From Pseudomonas viridiflava (GTDB lineage: Bacteria > Pseudomonadota > Gammaproteobacteria > Pseudomonadales > Pseudomonadaceae), in contig NZ_UTHA01000298.1 in NCBI RefSeq assembly GCF_900582195.1, positions 1 to 40,216 of the forward strand: a stretch of 40,216 nucleotides of DNA. Reading direction: 5' to 3'. Made by a program: the position numbers and the translations under genes. The notes under the pieces are model-generated. The model searched no databases, was not told the origin of the DNA, and saw only the letters and a list, made by a program, of their open reading frames with translations. Numbering within the stretch: position 1 is the first letter of the stretch; each line of letters begins with the position of its first letter. Positions 1 to 6,953 of the stretch are shown here, piece after piece.

Positions 1-1
1 G

Positions 2-403
2 TCTTCCACTGGCCTGGTTGTCGACAACAAAGGCGTGCAGACCTACAAAACCGACACCCTCACCGGCACCTACGCGGCCGCTGGCGTGTTCAAAGCCAAA
101 GGCACTGCAACCATCGAAGACGATGATCATCACGGCGGTTACGGCAATCGTGGCGGCGGCCACGGTGGCAACGATGACCAGAAAGCCAAGTTCGAAGCCG
201 TGGGTACTTTTGGCCTCGCTGGCGTAACCACCCAACAAGTGCTGACCAAAGATGGCTGGAAAGCACCTGTCGTCAACAATGCCAACATGACCAACTCGAT
301 GAACAACTTCTCCGGCAACGGCGGAGCCAACGTCTCGGCGGGTGTAGGCAACCAACAAAGCAACTCGCTGTCCATCGCTGCAGGTTGCAAAGCCTGCATG
401 TAA
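2..403 (+). CDS. Fap-like amyloid subunit or adhesin, C-terminal part (5' end outside window)
   Basis: The reading frame is open from the window edge to TAA at 401-403, so only the last ~133 residues are visible. They contain a His/Gly/Asp-rich stretch (DDDHHGGYGNRGGGHGG), then an Asn/Gly/Ser-rich segment (NNANMTNSMNNFSGNGG) and a C-terminal CKACM with a CxxC motif. Pseudomonas Fap amyloid proteins are low-complexity, Asn/Gln/Gly/Ala-rich secreted proteins that end in a CxxC motif. The downstream C39 peptidase, FapE-like and FapF-like genes support that family. Automated pipelines often call such genes heme utilization protein; I see nothing here that shows heme binding. Role as a fibre subunit is inferred from composition and neighbours. 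A terminator-like hairpin follows directly, so this gene may be transcribed more than the rest of the operon. Confidence 0.6.
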   Translation, partial: SSTGLVVDNKGVQTYKTDTLTGTYAAAGVFKAKGTATIEDDDHHGGYGNRGGGHGGNDDQKAKFEAVGTFGLAGVTTQQVLTKDGWKAPVVNNANMTNSMNNFSGNGGANVSAGVGNQQSNSLSIAAGCKACM

Positions 404-417
404 TCGCGATCGAAACG

Positions 418-440
418 AAAGCCCCGGCAACGGGGCTTTT
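418..440 (+). terminator. Hairpin plus T-run between the subunit gene and the C39 peptidase gene
   Basis: Nine-base arms (aaagccccg / cggggcttt) enclose a gcaa loop, followed by TTTT. It lies 15 nt after the subunit stop and 27 nt before the peptidase start. As the next gene is co-directional and close, a partial (attenuating) terminator is likely. Confidence 0.7.
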
Positions 441-466
441 CCTCAGTCCGCAAAGGCGTATCGATC

Positions 467-1147
467 ATGCGTAAGACTGCCCTCCTCACTCTGCTTTTCG
501 TCTGTGGCCTGACTCAGGCCGGTCAGATGCCCGTGGCAGCCCTCCCGGGTGGCACGCTCGTCTACAAAAACGTGCAGAGCATCCGTGAGCGCAAGTTTGC
601 CGACATCGTCGAACAGAAAACCGATTTCAGCTGCGGCGCTGCTGCACTGGCCACGGTATTACGCCAGGCCTATTGGCTCGACGCCGATGAGGAGCACATC
701 ATCAAAGGCATGTTGGTCAACGCTGACCAGGACCTTGTTCGTACCCAAGGTTTTTCCATGCTCGACATGAAGCGCTACATAGAAAGCATCGGCATGCGCG
801 CCAGGGGTTACAAGATTCCACCGGAAAAGCTCGAAGCGGTAACGATCCCGGTGGTGGTGCTGATGGAAATTCGCGGCTACAAGCATTTCGTCGTGTTGCA
901 GCGTTCAGACAAGGATTGGGTTTACATCGGAGACCCGGTTCTCGGGCATAAACGCTACAAACATGATGACTTTGTCAAAGGTTGGAACGGCATCGTTTTT
1001 GCCATCGTCGGACCCGGATATGACAAGGCCAACGCCTTGCGCAGCCCTCCGGTGCCGTTGACGGCCAAGAACAAGCTCGACGGTTTCAACCCGGTCAAAG
1101 ATGCTGAATTGATGGATTTCGGGTTCATTCAGAGCGACTTCTTTTAA
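467..1147 (+). CDS. C39 family peptidase, FapD-like
   Basis: This 226-residue protein has a signal peptide (MRKTALLTLLFVCGLTQA), so it should act in the periplasm. The papain-like C39 catalytic set is visible: Gln50 and Cys56 in VEQKTDFSCGAAA, His140 in GYKHFVVLQ and Asp156 in YIGDPVLG. C39 peptidases usually sit at the N-terminus of ABC exporters and cut double-glycine leaders. Stand-alone periplasmic versions occur in Pseudomonas fap operons as FapD (about 220 residues), where they are needed for amyloid export. The size, signal peptide and position between a CxxC subunit-like gene and FapE/FapF-like genes all match FapD. The likely substrate is another product of this operon, but the cleavage site is not known. 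A purine-rich AAAGGCG lies upstream of the ATG. Confidence 0.85.
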   Translation: MRKTALLTLLFVCGLTQAGQMPVAALPGGTLVYKNVQSIRERKFADIVEQKTDFSCGAAALATVLRQAYWLDADEEHIIKGMLVNADQDLVRTQGFSMLDMKRYIESIGMRARGYKIPPEKLEAVTIPVVVLMEIRGYKHFVVLQRSDKDWVYIGDPVLGHKRYKHDDFVKGWNGIVFAIVGPGYDKANALRSPPVPLTAKNKLDGFNPVKDAELMDFGFIQSDFF

Positions 1148-1191
1148 TCGCCGATTATAGAGAATGGGACTGGATGTCCCGGGAGCAGCAG

Positions 1192-1938
1192 ATGAAAACC
1201 TCATACTGGCTGGCCGCCGCCTGCCTGGCAGCGAGTGCGTCAGGCTATGCCAATGCAGGATTCAAACCCATAGAAATCAAGGACCAGGAGCTCGCCGAGC
1301 TGCGTGGTCGTTATGTGATGCCGGGGCGGATTATCAGCTTCGGCATTGTCATGAGCAGTACCTGGCGCAACGCCAGTGGCGATCTGATCGGGGCTGCCAC
1401 CTCGATGCAACTTCAGGCTGCAACGGTAAAACCCGAATTTTATGTGCAAACGATCAAGGAGTACGGCAACGGCAGCGCCCTTCCTACGGGTACCGGCACG
1501 ATCACCGGTGGTGCCGGCCTCAACAGCAGCCAGGGCGTGACGCAGAGCGTGCGTGCCGCTGGCGACAGCAATACCGCCTATAACAATGTAGCCATCAACG
1601 TTTCGGAAGCCAGTCAGGCACCGGCGCTGGTACCCACTCAAGGGCAGGCATTGATGGCCGGACAGACCATCGGCGGCAGCAACGCCGCCGGCAGCGTCGC
1701 CGTTTCGGCTAGCGGTGGCGGCGTACAAATGGCCATTCAGGCCGCCGGCAATCAGGGCACCGCCCTGCAACAAGTCGCCCAAGGTGGCTTGCTGCAGAAC
1801 ACGCGTCTGCTGGGCAGCGCCAACGTGGTCAATAACATGACGCAACTCAACGTCGTATTGAACAATAACGGCATGAGTGCCGGCGCACTGGATTGCAACC
1901 TGAATCAACTCAGGGCACTACGCAGCATTGGATATTGA
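1192..1938 (+). CDS. FapE-like secreted operon protein
   Basis: This 248-residue protein has a clear signal peptide (MKTSYWLAAACLAASASGYANA). I start it at 1192 rather than the in-frame ATG at 1174, because GGGAG lies 7 nt before 1192 and the signal peptide then begins cleanly. The mature N-terminus carries DQELAELRGRYVMPGR. The middle and C-terminus are low-complexity and rich in Ala, Gly, Asn, Gln and Ser (for example AAGNQGTALQQVAQGG), as expected for amyloid-associated proteins. One cysteine is present near the C-terminus (LDCNLNQ) and no CxxC, unlike canonical Fap proteins. Position between the C39 peptidase and the beta-barrel pore equals that of fapE in fapABCDEF. A minor fibre component or export partner is inferred. 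Confidence 0.65.
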   Translation: MKTSYWLAAACLAASASGYANAGFKPIEIKDQELAELRGRYVMPGRIISFGIVMSSTWRNASGDLIGAATSMQLQAATVKPEFYVQTIKEYGNGSALPTGTGTITGGAGLNSSQGVTQSVRAAGDSNTAYNNVAINVSEASQAPALVPTQGQALMAGQTIGGSNAAGSVAVSASGGGVQMAIQAAGNQGTALQQVAQGGLLQNTRLLGSANVVNNMTQLNVVLNNNGMSAGALDCNLNQLRALRSIGY

Positions 1939-1983
1939 ACTACGCTGAGTCTCGATCATTGGGCTTAAAGGGACGGCTTATTC

Positions 1984-3288
1984 ATGTATCGATCAGTATC
2001 ACTGCGTGCCGCAGTGTGTTTGAGCACTCTTCTCCCTGCGGCGATGCTGCAAGCAGCACCGGACGCAGATGTAGAGGCCCTGAAACAGGAACTTCTGGAG
2101 CTGAAGCAACGATACGAAGTACAACAAAAGGCCCTGGCGGTTCTTGAACAACGAGTCCGCCAGGTTGAAGAACAACCCGCCGCCCCACCACCAAAACGTC
2201 TGGCCAAATCACCATCGGACATGAAAGGCAATCGCGTCGCCACCGGCACCGGTGCGGCAGCAGCATCAGGAGGCGCCGCCGGGGGCAGTGGCGCTTCTTA
2301 CGGGCAATCGCTGGCTGACGATTCACAACCGGCACAGAGCGTTTCCAATCTGTACGACGAGGCCAGCGGCTTTTTCGGCGGCGGCAAGTTCAGCGTCGAA
2401 ACCGGCATCACCTACTCGCGCTATGACACCCGTCAGCTGATTCTCAATGGCTTCCTGGCGCTGGATTCGATCTTTCTTGGCAACATCAACCTCGACCGGA
2501 TCAAGGCCGATACCTGGACCCTCGACCTGACCGGCCGCTACAACTTCGATAATCGCTGGCAGTTCGACCTGAACGTGCCCGTGGTGTATCGCGAGTCGAC
2601 TTATCAGTCGGGCGGCGGCAATGAGGGCGCGGCGGGTGTTACCACAGAAGAAACCGTCACCAAGGATCCAACCATTGGCGACGTCAACTTCGGCATCGCC
2701 TACAAGTTCCTGGACGAGTCGGTCAATACGCCGGACGCGGTGGTCACACTGCGGGTCAAGGCGCCAACCGGCAAGGATCCGTTCGGGATCAAACTGCGCC
2801 AGACCGATGCCAACTCCAACCTGTTTGTGCCTGACACCCTGCCCACCGGCAACGGCGTCTGGTCGATCACACCGGGCATCTCGCTGGTCAAGACGTTCGA
2901 CCCGGCCGTATTGTTCGGCAGTTTGTCCTACACCCACAACCTGGAGGAGTCGTTCGACGACATCAGCTCCACCGTCAACCAGAAAAACCCGGGCAAGGTC
3001 CGTATTGGCGACAGCTTCCAGATTGGCGCCGGTATTGCCTTCGCGCTGAACGAGAAGATGAGTATGTCGTTCTCGGTGTCGGACCTGGTGCAACGCAAGA
3101 GCAAGCTGAAACAGGATGGCGGGGATTGGGAATCGGTGGTGTCCAGCGACGCCAACGCCGGTTACTTCAACGTCGGCATGACCATTGCGGCCACCGACAA
3201 CCTGACCATCGTACCCAACCTGTCCATCGGCATGACGGATGATGCCCCGGACTTTTCCTTCAGCCTGAAATTCCCGTACTACTTCTAA
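1984..3288 (+). CDS. FapF-like outer-membrane beta-barrel transporter
   Basis: This 434-residue protein starts with a signal peptide (to about residue 24, ending MLQAA). A predicted coiled coil follows at about residues 29-62 (VEALKQELLELKQRYEVQQ), then a Pro/Lys and Gly/Ala/Ser linker, then from about residue 128 a long series of alternating hydrophobic beta strands ending in SFSLKFPYYF with a terminal Phe, typical of outer-membrane barrels. FapF from Pseudomonas is a pore of about 430 residues with an N-terminal trimeric coiled coil, a plug helix and a 12-stranded barrel, and it exports Fap amyloid subunits. The architecture and position as last gene after FapD/FapE-like genes match. AAAGGGACGG upstream serves as the ribosome binding site. 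Related barrels are often annotated simply as transporter. Confidence 0.8.
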   Translation: MYRSVSLRAAVCLSTLLPAAMLQAAPDADVEALKQELLELKQRYEVQQKALAVLEQRVRQVEEQPAAPPPKRLAKSPSDMKGNRVATGTGAAAASGGAAGGSGASYGQSLADDSQPAQSVSNLYDEASGFFGGGKFSVETGITYSRYDTRQLILNGFLALDSIFLGNINLDRIKADTWTLDLTGRYNFDNRWQFDLNVPVVYRESTYQSGGGNEGAAGVTTEETVTKDPTIGDVNFGIAYKFLDESVNTPDAVVTLRVKAPTGKDPFGIKLRQTDANSNLFVPDTLPTGNGVWSITPGISLVKTFDPAVLFGSLSYTHNLEESFDDISSTVNQKNPGKVRIGDSFQIGAGIAFALNEKMSMSFSVSDLVQRKSKLKQDGGDWESVVSSDANAGYFNVGMTIAATDNLTIVPNLSIGMTDDAPDFSFSLKFPYYF

Positions 3289-3301
3289 CCGTTCGGAAAA
3301 C

Positions 3302-3342
3302 GGAAAAGGCCCGTTGCGATCATCTCGCAACGGGCCTTTTCC
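3302..3342. terminator. Bidirectional terminator between convergent genes
   Basis: Perfect 18-bp arms at 3302-3319 and 3325-3342 enclose a 5-nt loop. The arms carry AAAA and TTTT at their bases, so both transcripts end in a U-run. It separates the Fap-like operon from the convergent sigma-54 activator. Confidence 0.92.
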
Positions 3343-3352
3343 GTTTTCCGCC

Positions 3353-4678
3353 CTAGCGGATCTGGTGCTTGTGCAGCAAACGGTAAAACGTCGGCCGTGA
3401 AACGCCAAGCACTTTGGCGGCAACGCTGAGATTATCGCTGTGCCGGTTCAACACATCGCACAGCGCCTGGCGTTCGGCACGGGTCTTGTAATCTTCCAGC
3501 GTGCCCATCGGTGTGGCGATCGAGTGCTGACTGATCAGCCCGAGGTCACGAGCCTCGATCTGCCTCCCCTCGGCCAGCACCAGTCCGCGCCGTACACGGT
3601 TGGCCAGTTCCCGGACGTTGCCGGGCCAGTCATGTTTGCCCATGGCAATCAGCGCATCTTCACTGAAGCTACGCGGGCGGCGGCCGGTTTCGTGGCTGTA
3701 GAAGTGGGAAAAGTGGTTGGCCAGCATCGACAGATCACCATGGCGCTCACGCAGCGGTGCGGTGACCACTTGCAACACGTTGAGCCGGTAATACAGATCT
3801 TCGCGAAAACGCTTCTTCTCGATGGCCGCCTCAAGGTCGACGTGGGTCGCCGCCAGGACGCGAACATCCACCGGGATCGGCTGGCTGCCGCCGACGCGTT
3901 CGATGTGTTTTTCCTGGAGGAAGCGCAACAGATTGGCTTGCAGTTCCAGCGGCAGATCACCGATCTCATCGAGAAACAGCGTGCCGCCATTGGCCGCTTC
4001 AATGCGTCCGACCTTGCGCTGATGCGCACCGGTAAACGCACCCTTCTCATGGCCGAACAGCTCGGATTGAATCAAATGCTCGGGAATCGCCCCACAATTG
4101 ATCGCCACAAACGGTTTGTTGTGACGCTGGGACTGGCGGTGTAGCGTGCGCGCGACCAGCTCTTTGCCGGTACCGCTTTCGCCGCGGATCAACACAGGCG
4201 ATTCGGTCGGTGCCAGTTTGCTGAGTAATTTGCGCAGTTCACGGATAGGTTTGCTGTCACCAAGCAGTTCATGTTCCGGCTGGTCGACGTGAATCGTGCC
4301 CTGTCCGCGCAAACGCGCCATGCCGAATGCGCGGCCGAGGGTGACCTGCACCCGCGATACGTCGAACGGCAAGGTGTGGAAATCGAAAAACCATTCGCAG
4401 ACGAAGTCACCGACGTTTTGTAAGCGCAGGACTTCCTGATTGAGTACGGCGATCCATTCAGTACCACTGCGGCTGATCAGTTCCTTGACCGCTTCGGGAC
4501 GTTCGAGGTGAAACGGCTGCAATCGCAGCAAGCCGACGTCACAACTTCGATCGGCGGCATTTTCCAGAGTGCAGCTATCAACATCCCAACCTACGGCGCG
4601 TAATCCGGGCAATAAGCGGTGGCAGTCGTCGCACGGATCGACCACCAGTAAACGTCGTAACGCAGGCGCTTCGCTCAT
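3353..4678 (-). CDS. Sigma-54-dependent activator, VpsR/NtrC type
   Basis: This 441-residue regulator has three parts. Residues 1-125 form a receiver-like or VpsR-type domain. Residues 135-365 are a AAA+ sigma-54 interaction domain with Walker A GESGTGKE (166-173), the intact sigma-54 contact loop GAFTGA (213-218) and Walker B GGTLFLDEIG (231-240). The C-terminus is a Fis-type helix-turn-helix (LSVAAKVLGVSRPTFYRLLH). It should therefore activate RpoN promoters from upstream enhancers. The receiver-like part lacks the acceptor aspartate: the expected position in CDVGLLRL is Arg52, so classical phosphorelay control is unlikely. VpsR of Vibrio cholerae, with the same layout, activates biofilm genes with c-di-GMP. 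Convergent placement next to the Fap-like operon suggests it controls that operon; this is inferred. Confidence 0.85.
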   Translation of the reverse strand: MSEAPALRRLLVVDPCDDCHRLLPGLRAVGWDVDSCTLENAADRSCDVGLLRLQPFHLERPEAVKELISRSGTEWIAVLNQEVLRLQNVGDFVCEWFFDFHTLPFDVSRVQVTLGRAFGMARLRGQGTIHVDQPEHELLGDSKPIRELRKLLSKLAPTESPVLIRGESGTGKELVARTLHRQSQRHNKPFVAINCGAIPEHLIQSELFGHEKGAFTGAHQRKVGRIEAANGGTLFLDEIGDLPLELQANLLRFLQEKHIERVGGSQPIPVDVRVLAATHVDLEAAIEKKRFREDLYYRLNVLQVVTAPLRERHGDLSMLANHFSHFYSHETGRRPRSFSEDALIAMGKHDWPGNVRELANRVRRGLVLAEGRQIEARDLGLISQHSIATPMGTLEDYKTRAERQALCDVLNRHSDNLSVAAKVLGVSRPTFYRLLHKHQIR

Positions 4679-5032
4679 GACTGTTCCTTGGCGCCAAATT
4701 ATTAGAAATGATTGTAAAAACAGTCATTTGGCAGACCCGACTGTAACATTAGCAAGATTTTGACAGGGCCTTGTATCGATTGCTTATAGGCCTGCAAGCA
4801 AACACGTTATAAGAACTTAAGTTGTTAGTTAGCTATCGACTAATCCCCCCCTCTGAACCTTTCAGAGAGCTTTCAAAAACTGTGCGAAAAGCAATGACAT
4901 GAAAGAAAGTTGAAATTTCTTTGTTTCCTGTGTGACCTGCCTGCGGGTTCGGTGCATCAGTACAAGTACCAGCCGCACGGTAAGCCCAACCGACGGCACA
5001 TCACTTGATTGGGCACGACAGAGAGAAAACCC
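4679..5032. other. Intergenic region between the divergent regulator and a small gene
   Basis: No coding signal was found in this ~350 bp AT-richer stretch. It holds an inverted repeat ACAGTC-N13-GACTGT at 4720-4744, which lies 42-66 nt upstream of the sigma-54 activator start. It also holds one of three local copies of the octamer TGTTAGTT, at 4823-4830. No convincing -24/-12 (GG-N10-GC) promoter was found. It must contain the promoters of both flanking genes. Confidence 0.5.
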
Positions 5033-5299
5033 ATGACCGCCCCGCTCCGTTTCAACGAAGCTCTTTTGATTGCCAACCACGCGTTCAAACCGTTCCAGTG
5101 CGTGGCTTGGGCGCCACAAGACGGCAATGGCGAACTGAGCCTGACCGTGATCGACCGGACCAATTCGCGCATCGGTCGCAAACAGATCCCAAGCAGTGCC
5201 TACTCCGATCCAGCGCAACTCGAGCAACTGCTGCAGCAGGCTCGCGCTGAACTCAGCGAAGAAGGCCACACACTGCAATCCTGGTCGATGCCACACTAA
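5033..5299 (+). CDS. Small conserved protein of unknown function (88 aa)
   Basis: The ATG at 5033 is preceded by GAGAGAAA, a plausible ribosome binding site; a TTG 24 nt upstream is less likely. The protein (start MTAPLRFNEALLIANHAFKP, end TLQSWSMPH) has no signal peptide or membrane segment. An N-terminal mixed part with WAPQDGNGELSLTVIDR is followed by a helical Gln/Glu/Ala-rich part (DPAQLEQLLQQARAELSEE). I do not recognise a named domain. It is a single gene between two long intergenic regions, so it probably has its own promoter. Length and codon use look like a real gene. Confidence 0.7.
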   Translation: MTAPLRFNEALLIANHAFKPFQCVAWAPQDGNGELSLTVIDRTNSRIGRKQIPSSAYSDPAQLEQLLQQARAELSEEGHTLQSWSMPH

Positions 5300-5440
5300 C
5301 AACCGCGCGATGCGGATGACGTTCCGGTCATCCGCCCTCCTCTGTTAGTTGTAATCTTTTAACGCTCCATACTTCTGAAGAACTATCCGCAACTTGTTCA
5401 GGCTTAACTGCTTGGCCGGCTTGCTATTGGTTCAAAAAGA

Positions 5441-5485
5441 CACTGTTCTGGCACAGTGCGACCCTCCACCTGTTAGTTCTAACAG
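5441..5485. promoter_or_regulatory. Two adjacent palindromes upstream of the delta-60 repeat gene
   Basis: CACTGT-tctggc-ACAGTG lies at 5441-5458 and CTGTTAG-tt-CTAACAG at 5470-5485. Both are perfect inverted repeats about 95-140 nt upstream of the start at 5579. They look like operator sites; no matching known regulator was recognised, so the role is inferred. The second includes the TGTTAGTT octamer also found at 5343-5350 and 4823-4830. Confidence 0.45.
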
Positions 5486-5578
5486 TTGTACTTCTCGCGG
5501 TTCAGGGATTGAATGTTTCGCTCATGCAGTTACCCATTCCGGCTTCCGGTACAGGTCAACTCGCAAGGAGATGCGTGC

Positions 5579-6880
5579 ATGTCCACCCTGAACACTTTTG
5601 CGCTGCCGGGATTACCGACGACGTTGTCGAATCGGGCCGGCGAACTCGACAGGACGTTTGCCGCCACAGGCGTCGCCCAAGTGTATTTCGCTGGCAGTGT
5701 GTCCAGCCTTACAGAAGACATCGCGCTTGATGCGCAGGGGCGGATCCTCGTCGCAGCGAAAGTCGGTATCGCGGCCGGCAGTCGTTTCGGCCTGGCCCGC
5801 ATGCTCGCCGATGGCTCAGCCGACCTGGCCTTTGGCGATCAAGGCAGCGTGATCGATACCTTCGCACCAGGCTTCGAAGCCACCGCCGGCAAAGTCCAGG
5901 CACTGCCCGACGGGCGCATCCTGCTCGCCGGTCTGCATTATGAAAATGCGCATCGCACCTTGCCGGCGCTGGCCTTGTTCGATGCACAGGGCAAGCCGGA
6001 TCCGAGTTTCGGTGACAACGGTCGTCAGGTGGTGCGCCTGCCCGGCGATCTGTCCATGGGCAGTCGTGACTCATGGCTGCCGCCGGGCGTACCCGGCGCC
6101 GAAGCCTGCGACTTCGTCGTGCAGGACGACGGGCATATTCTGTTGATCGCCAATCATCATTTCGAACTCGCCGACCATGCCGGCATGCTGATTCGCCTCA
6201 AGCCCGATGGCAGTCTGGACGAAACCTTCAACGGCCGCGGCTTCGTGATGATTCGCCACTTGCTGCTCAACACCTGGCTCAGCAGTCTGCTGCTGCAAAA
6301 GGATGGGCGGATTGTGGTGGCAGGCTCCATCGACTTTCCGCAGGAAGGCTTGTTGGCGCGCTATCTGCCCGACGGGCGCCTGGATGAGCGCTTTGCCGTG
6401 GATGGCTTCATGGCGTTCAAGGCCCACGGCCAAAGCGCCCAGGTCAGTCAGGTCATTGAATCCACCGACGCGCTGCACTGCTTCGGCAGCAGCCGCGACC
6501 CGATTCGTTGCATGGCCTACAGCGTGCACTCCAACGGTCGCCCGAACCTGCACAACCATGGCGGGCAGCCCCAACTATTGGAAATCGGCCCCAGCGGCTG
6601 CCAGTGGAGCGCCGCTCAACCCATGGCGGACGGCCGCATCATCGCGGTTGGCGCAACCATTGGCGGATTCGAAGCGGATTTTATTGTTGCCCGTTACCTG
6701 ATTGACGGCGGCCTGGATCACAGCTTCGGTGACGGCAAAGGCTGGTTGCGCACGCGCCTGGGGCGCAGCCTCGACACGGCCAATTCGCTGGCCGTGCAAG
6801 CGGATGGCGCCATTTTAGTTGGCGGTTATTCATTGGATGGCAACTATCGTGCAATGGTGGCTCGTTACCTGAACCATTGA
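5579..6880 (+). CDS. Delta-60 repeat protein
   Basis: The start at 5579 is chosen because AAGGAG ends 8 nt before it. The 433-residue product is built from about six copies of the delta-60 repeat, each with an LDxxFGxxG-type turn and a DGRILVAG-type strand. Examples are LDRTF, DLAFGDQG, DPSFGDNG, LDETFNGRG, LDERFAVDG and LDHSFGDGKG, with QALPDGRILLAG, LQKDGRIVVAG and VQADGAILVGG. Such repeats fold as beta-propeller-like or solenoid structures. No signal peptide or membrane segment is visible, so location is uncertain. The substrate or partner is unknown. The tandem palindromes upstream suggest specific regulation. The next gene, nhaB, begins 73 nt downstream and may share transcription, but has its own strong ribosome binding site. 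Confidence 0.85.
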   Translation: MSTLNTFALPGLPTTLSNRAGELDRTFAATGVAQVYFAGSVSSLTEDIALDAQGRILVAAKVGIAAGSRFGLARMLADGSADLAFGDQGSVIDTFAPGFEATAGKVQALPDGRILLAGLHYENAHRTLPALALFDAQGKPDPSFGDNGRQVVRLPGDLSMGSRDSWLPPGVPGAEACDFVVQDDGHILLIANHHFELADHAGMLIRLKPDGSLDETFNGRGFVMIRHLLLNTWLSSLLLQKDGRIVVAGSIDFPQEGLLARYLPDGRLDERFAVDGFMAFKAHGQSAQVSQVIESTDALHCFGSSRDPIRCMAYSVHSNGRPNLHNHGGQPQLLEIGPSGCQWSAAQPMADGRIIAVGATIGGFEADFIVARYLIDGGLDHSFGDGKGWLRTRLGRSLDTANSLAVQADGAILVGGYSLDGNYRAMVARYLNH

Positions 6881-6953
6881 AAAACACGGACTGTACTTGA
6901 TCTTCCGCAACGCATCCGGCAACTTGCGCGCTTCTATAGACAAGGAGCAACCG

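Noticed and set aside
4679..5578. Sigma-54 promoter in front of the 88-aa gene or the delta-60 repeat gene
   Set aside because: Several GGCA sequences exist (for example 4730 and 5450), but none has GC at the required distance of 10 nt.
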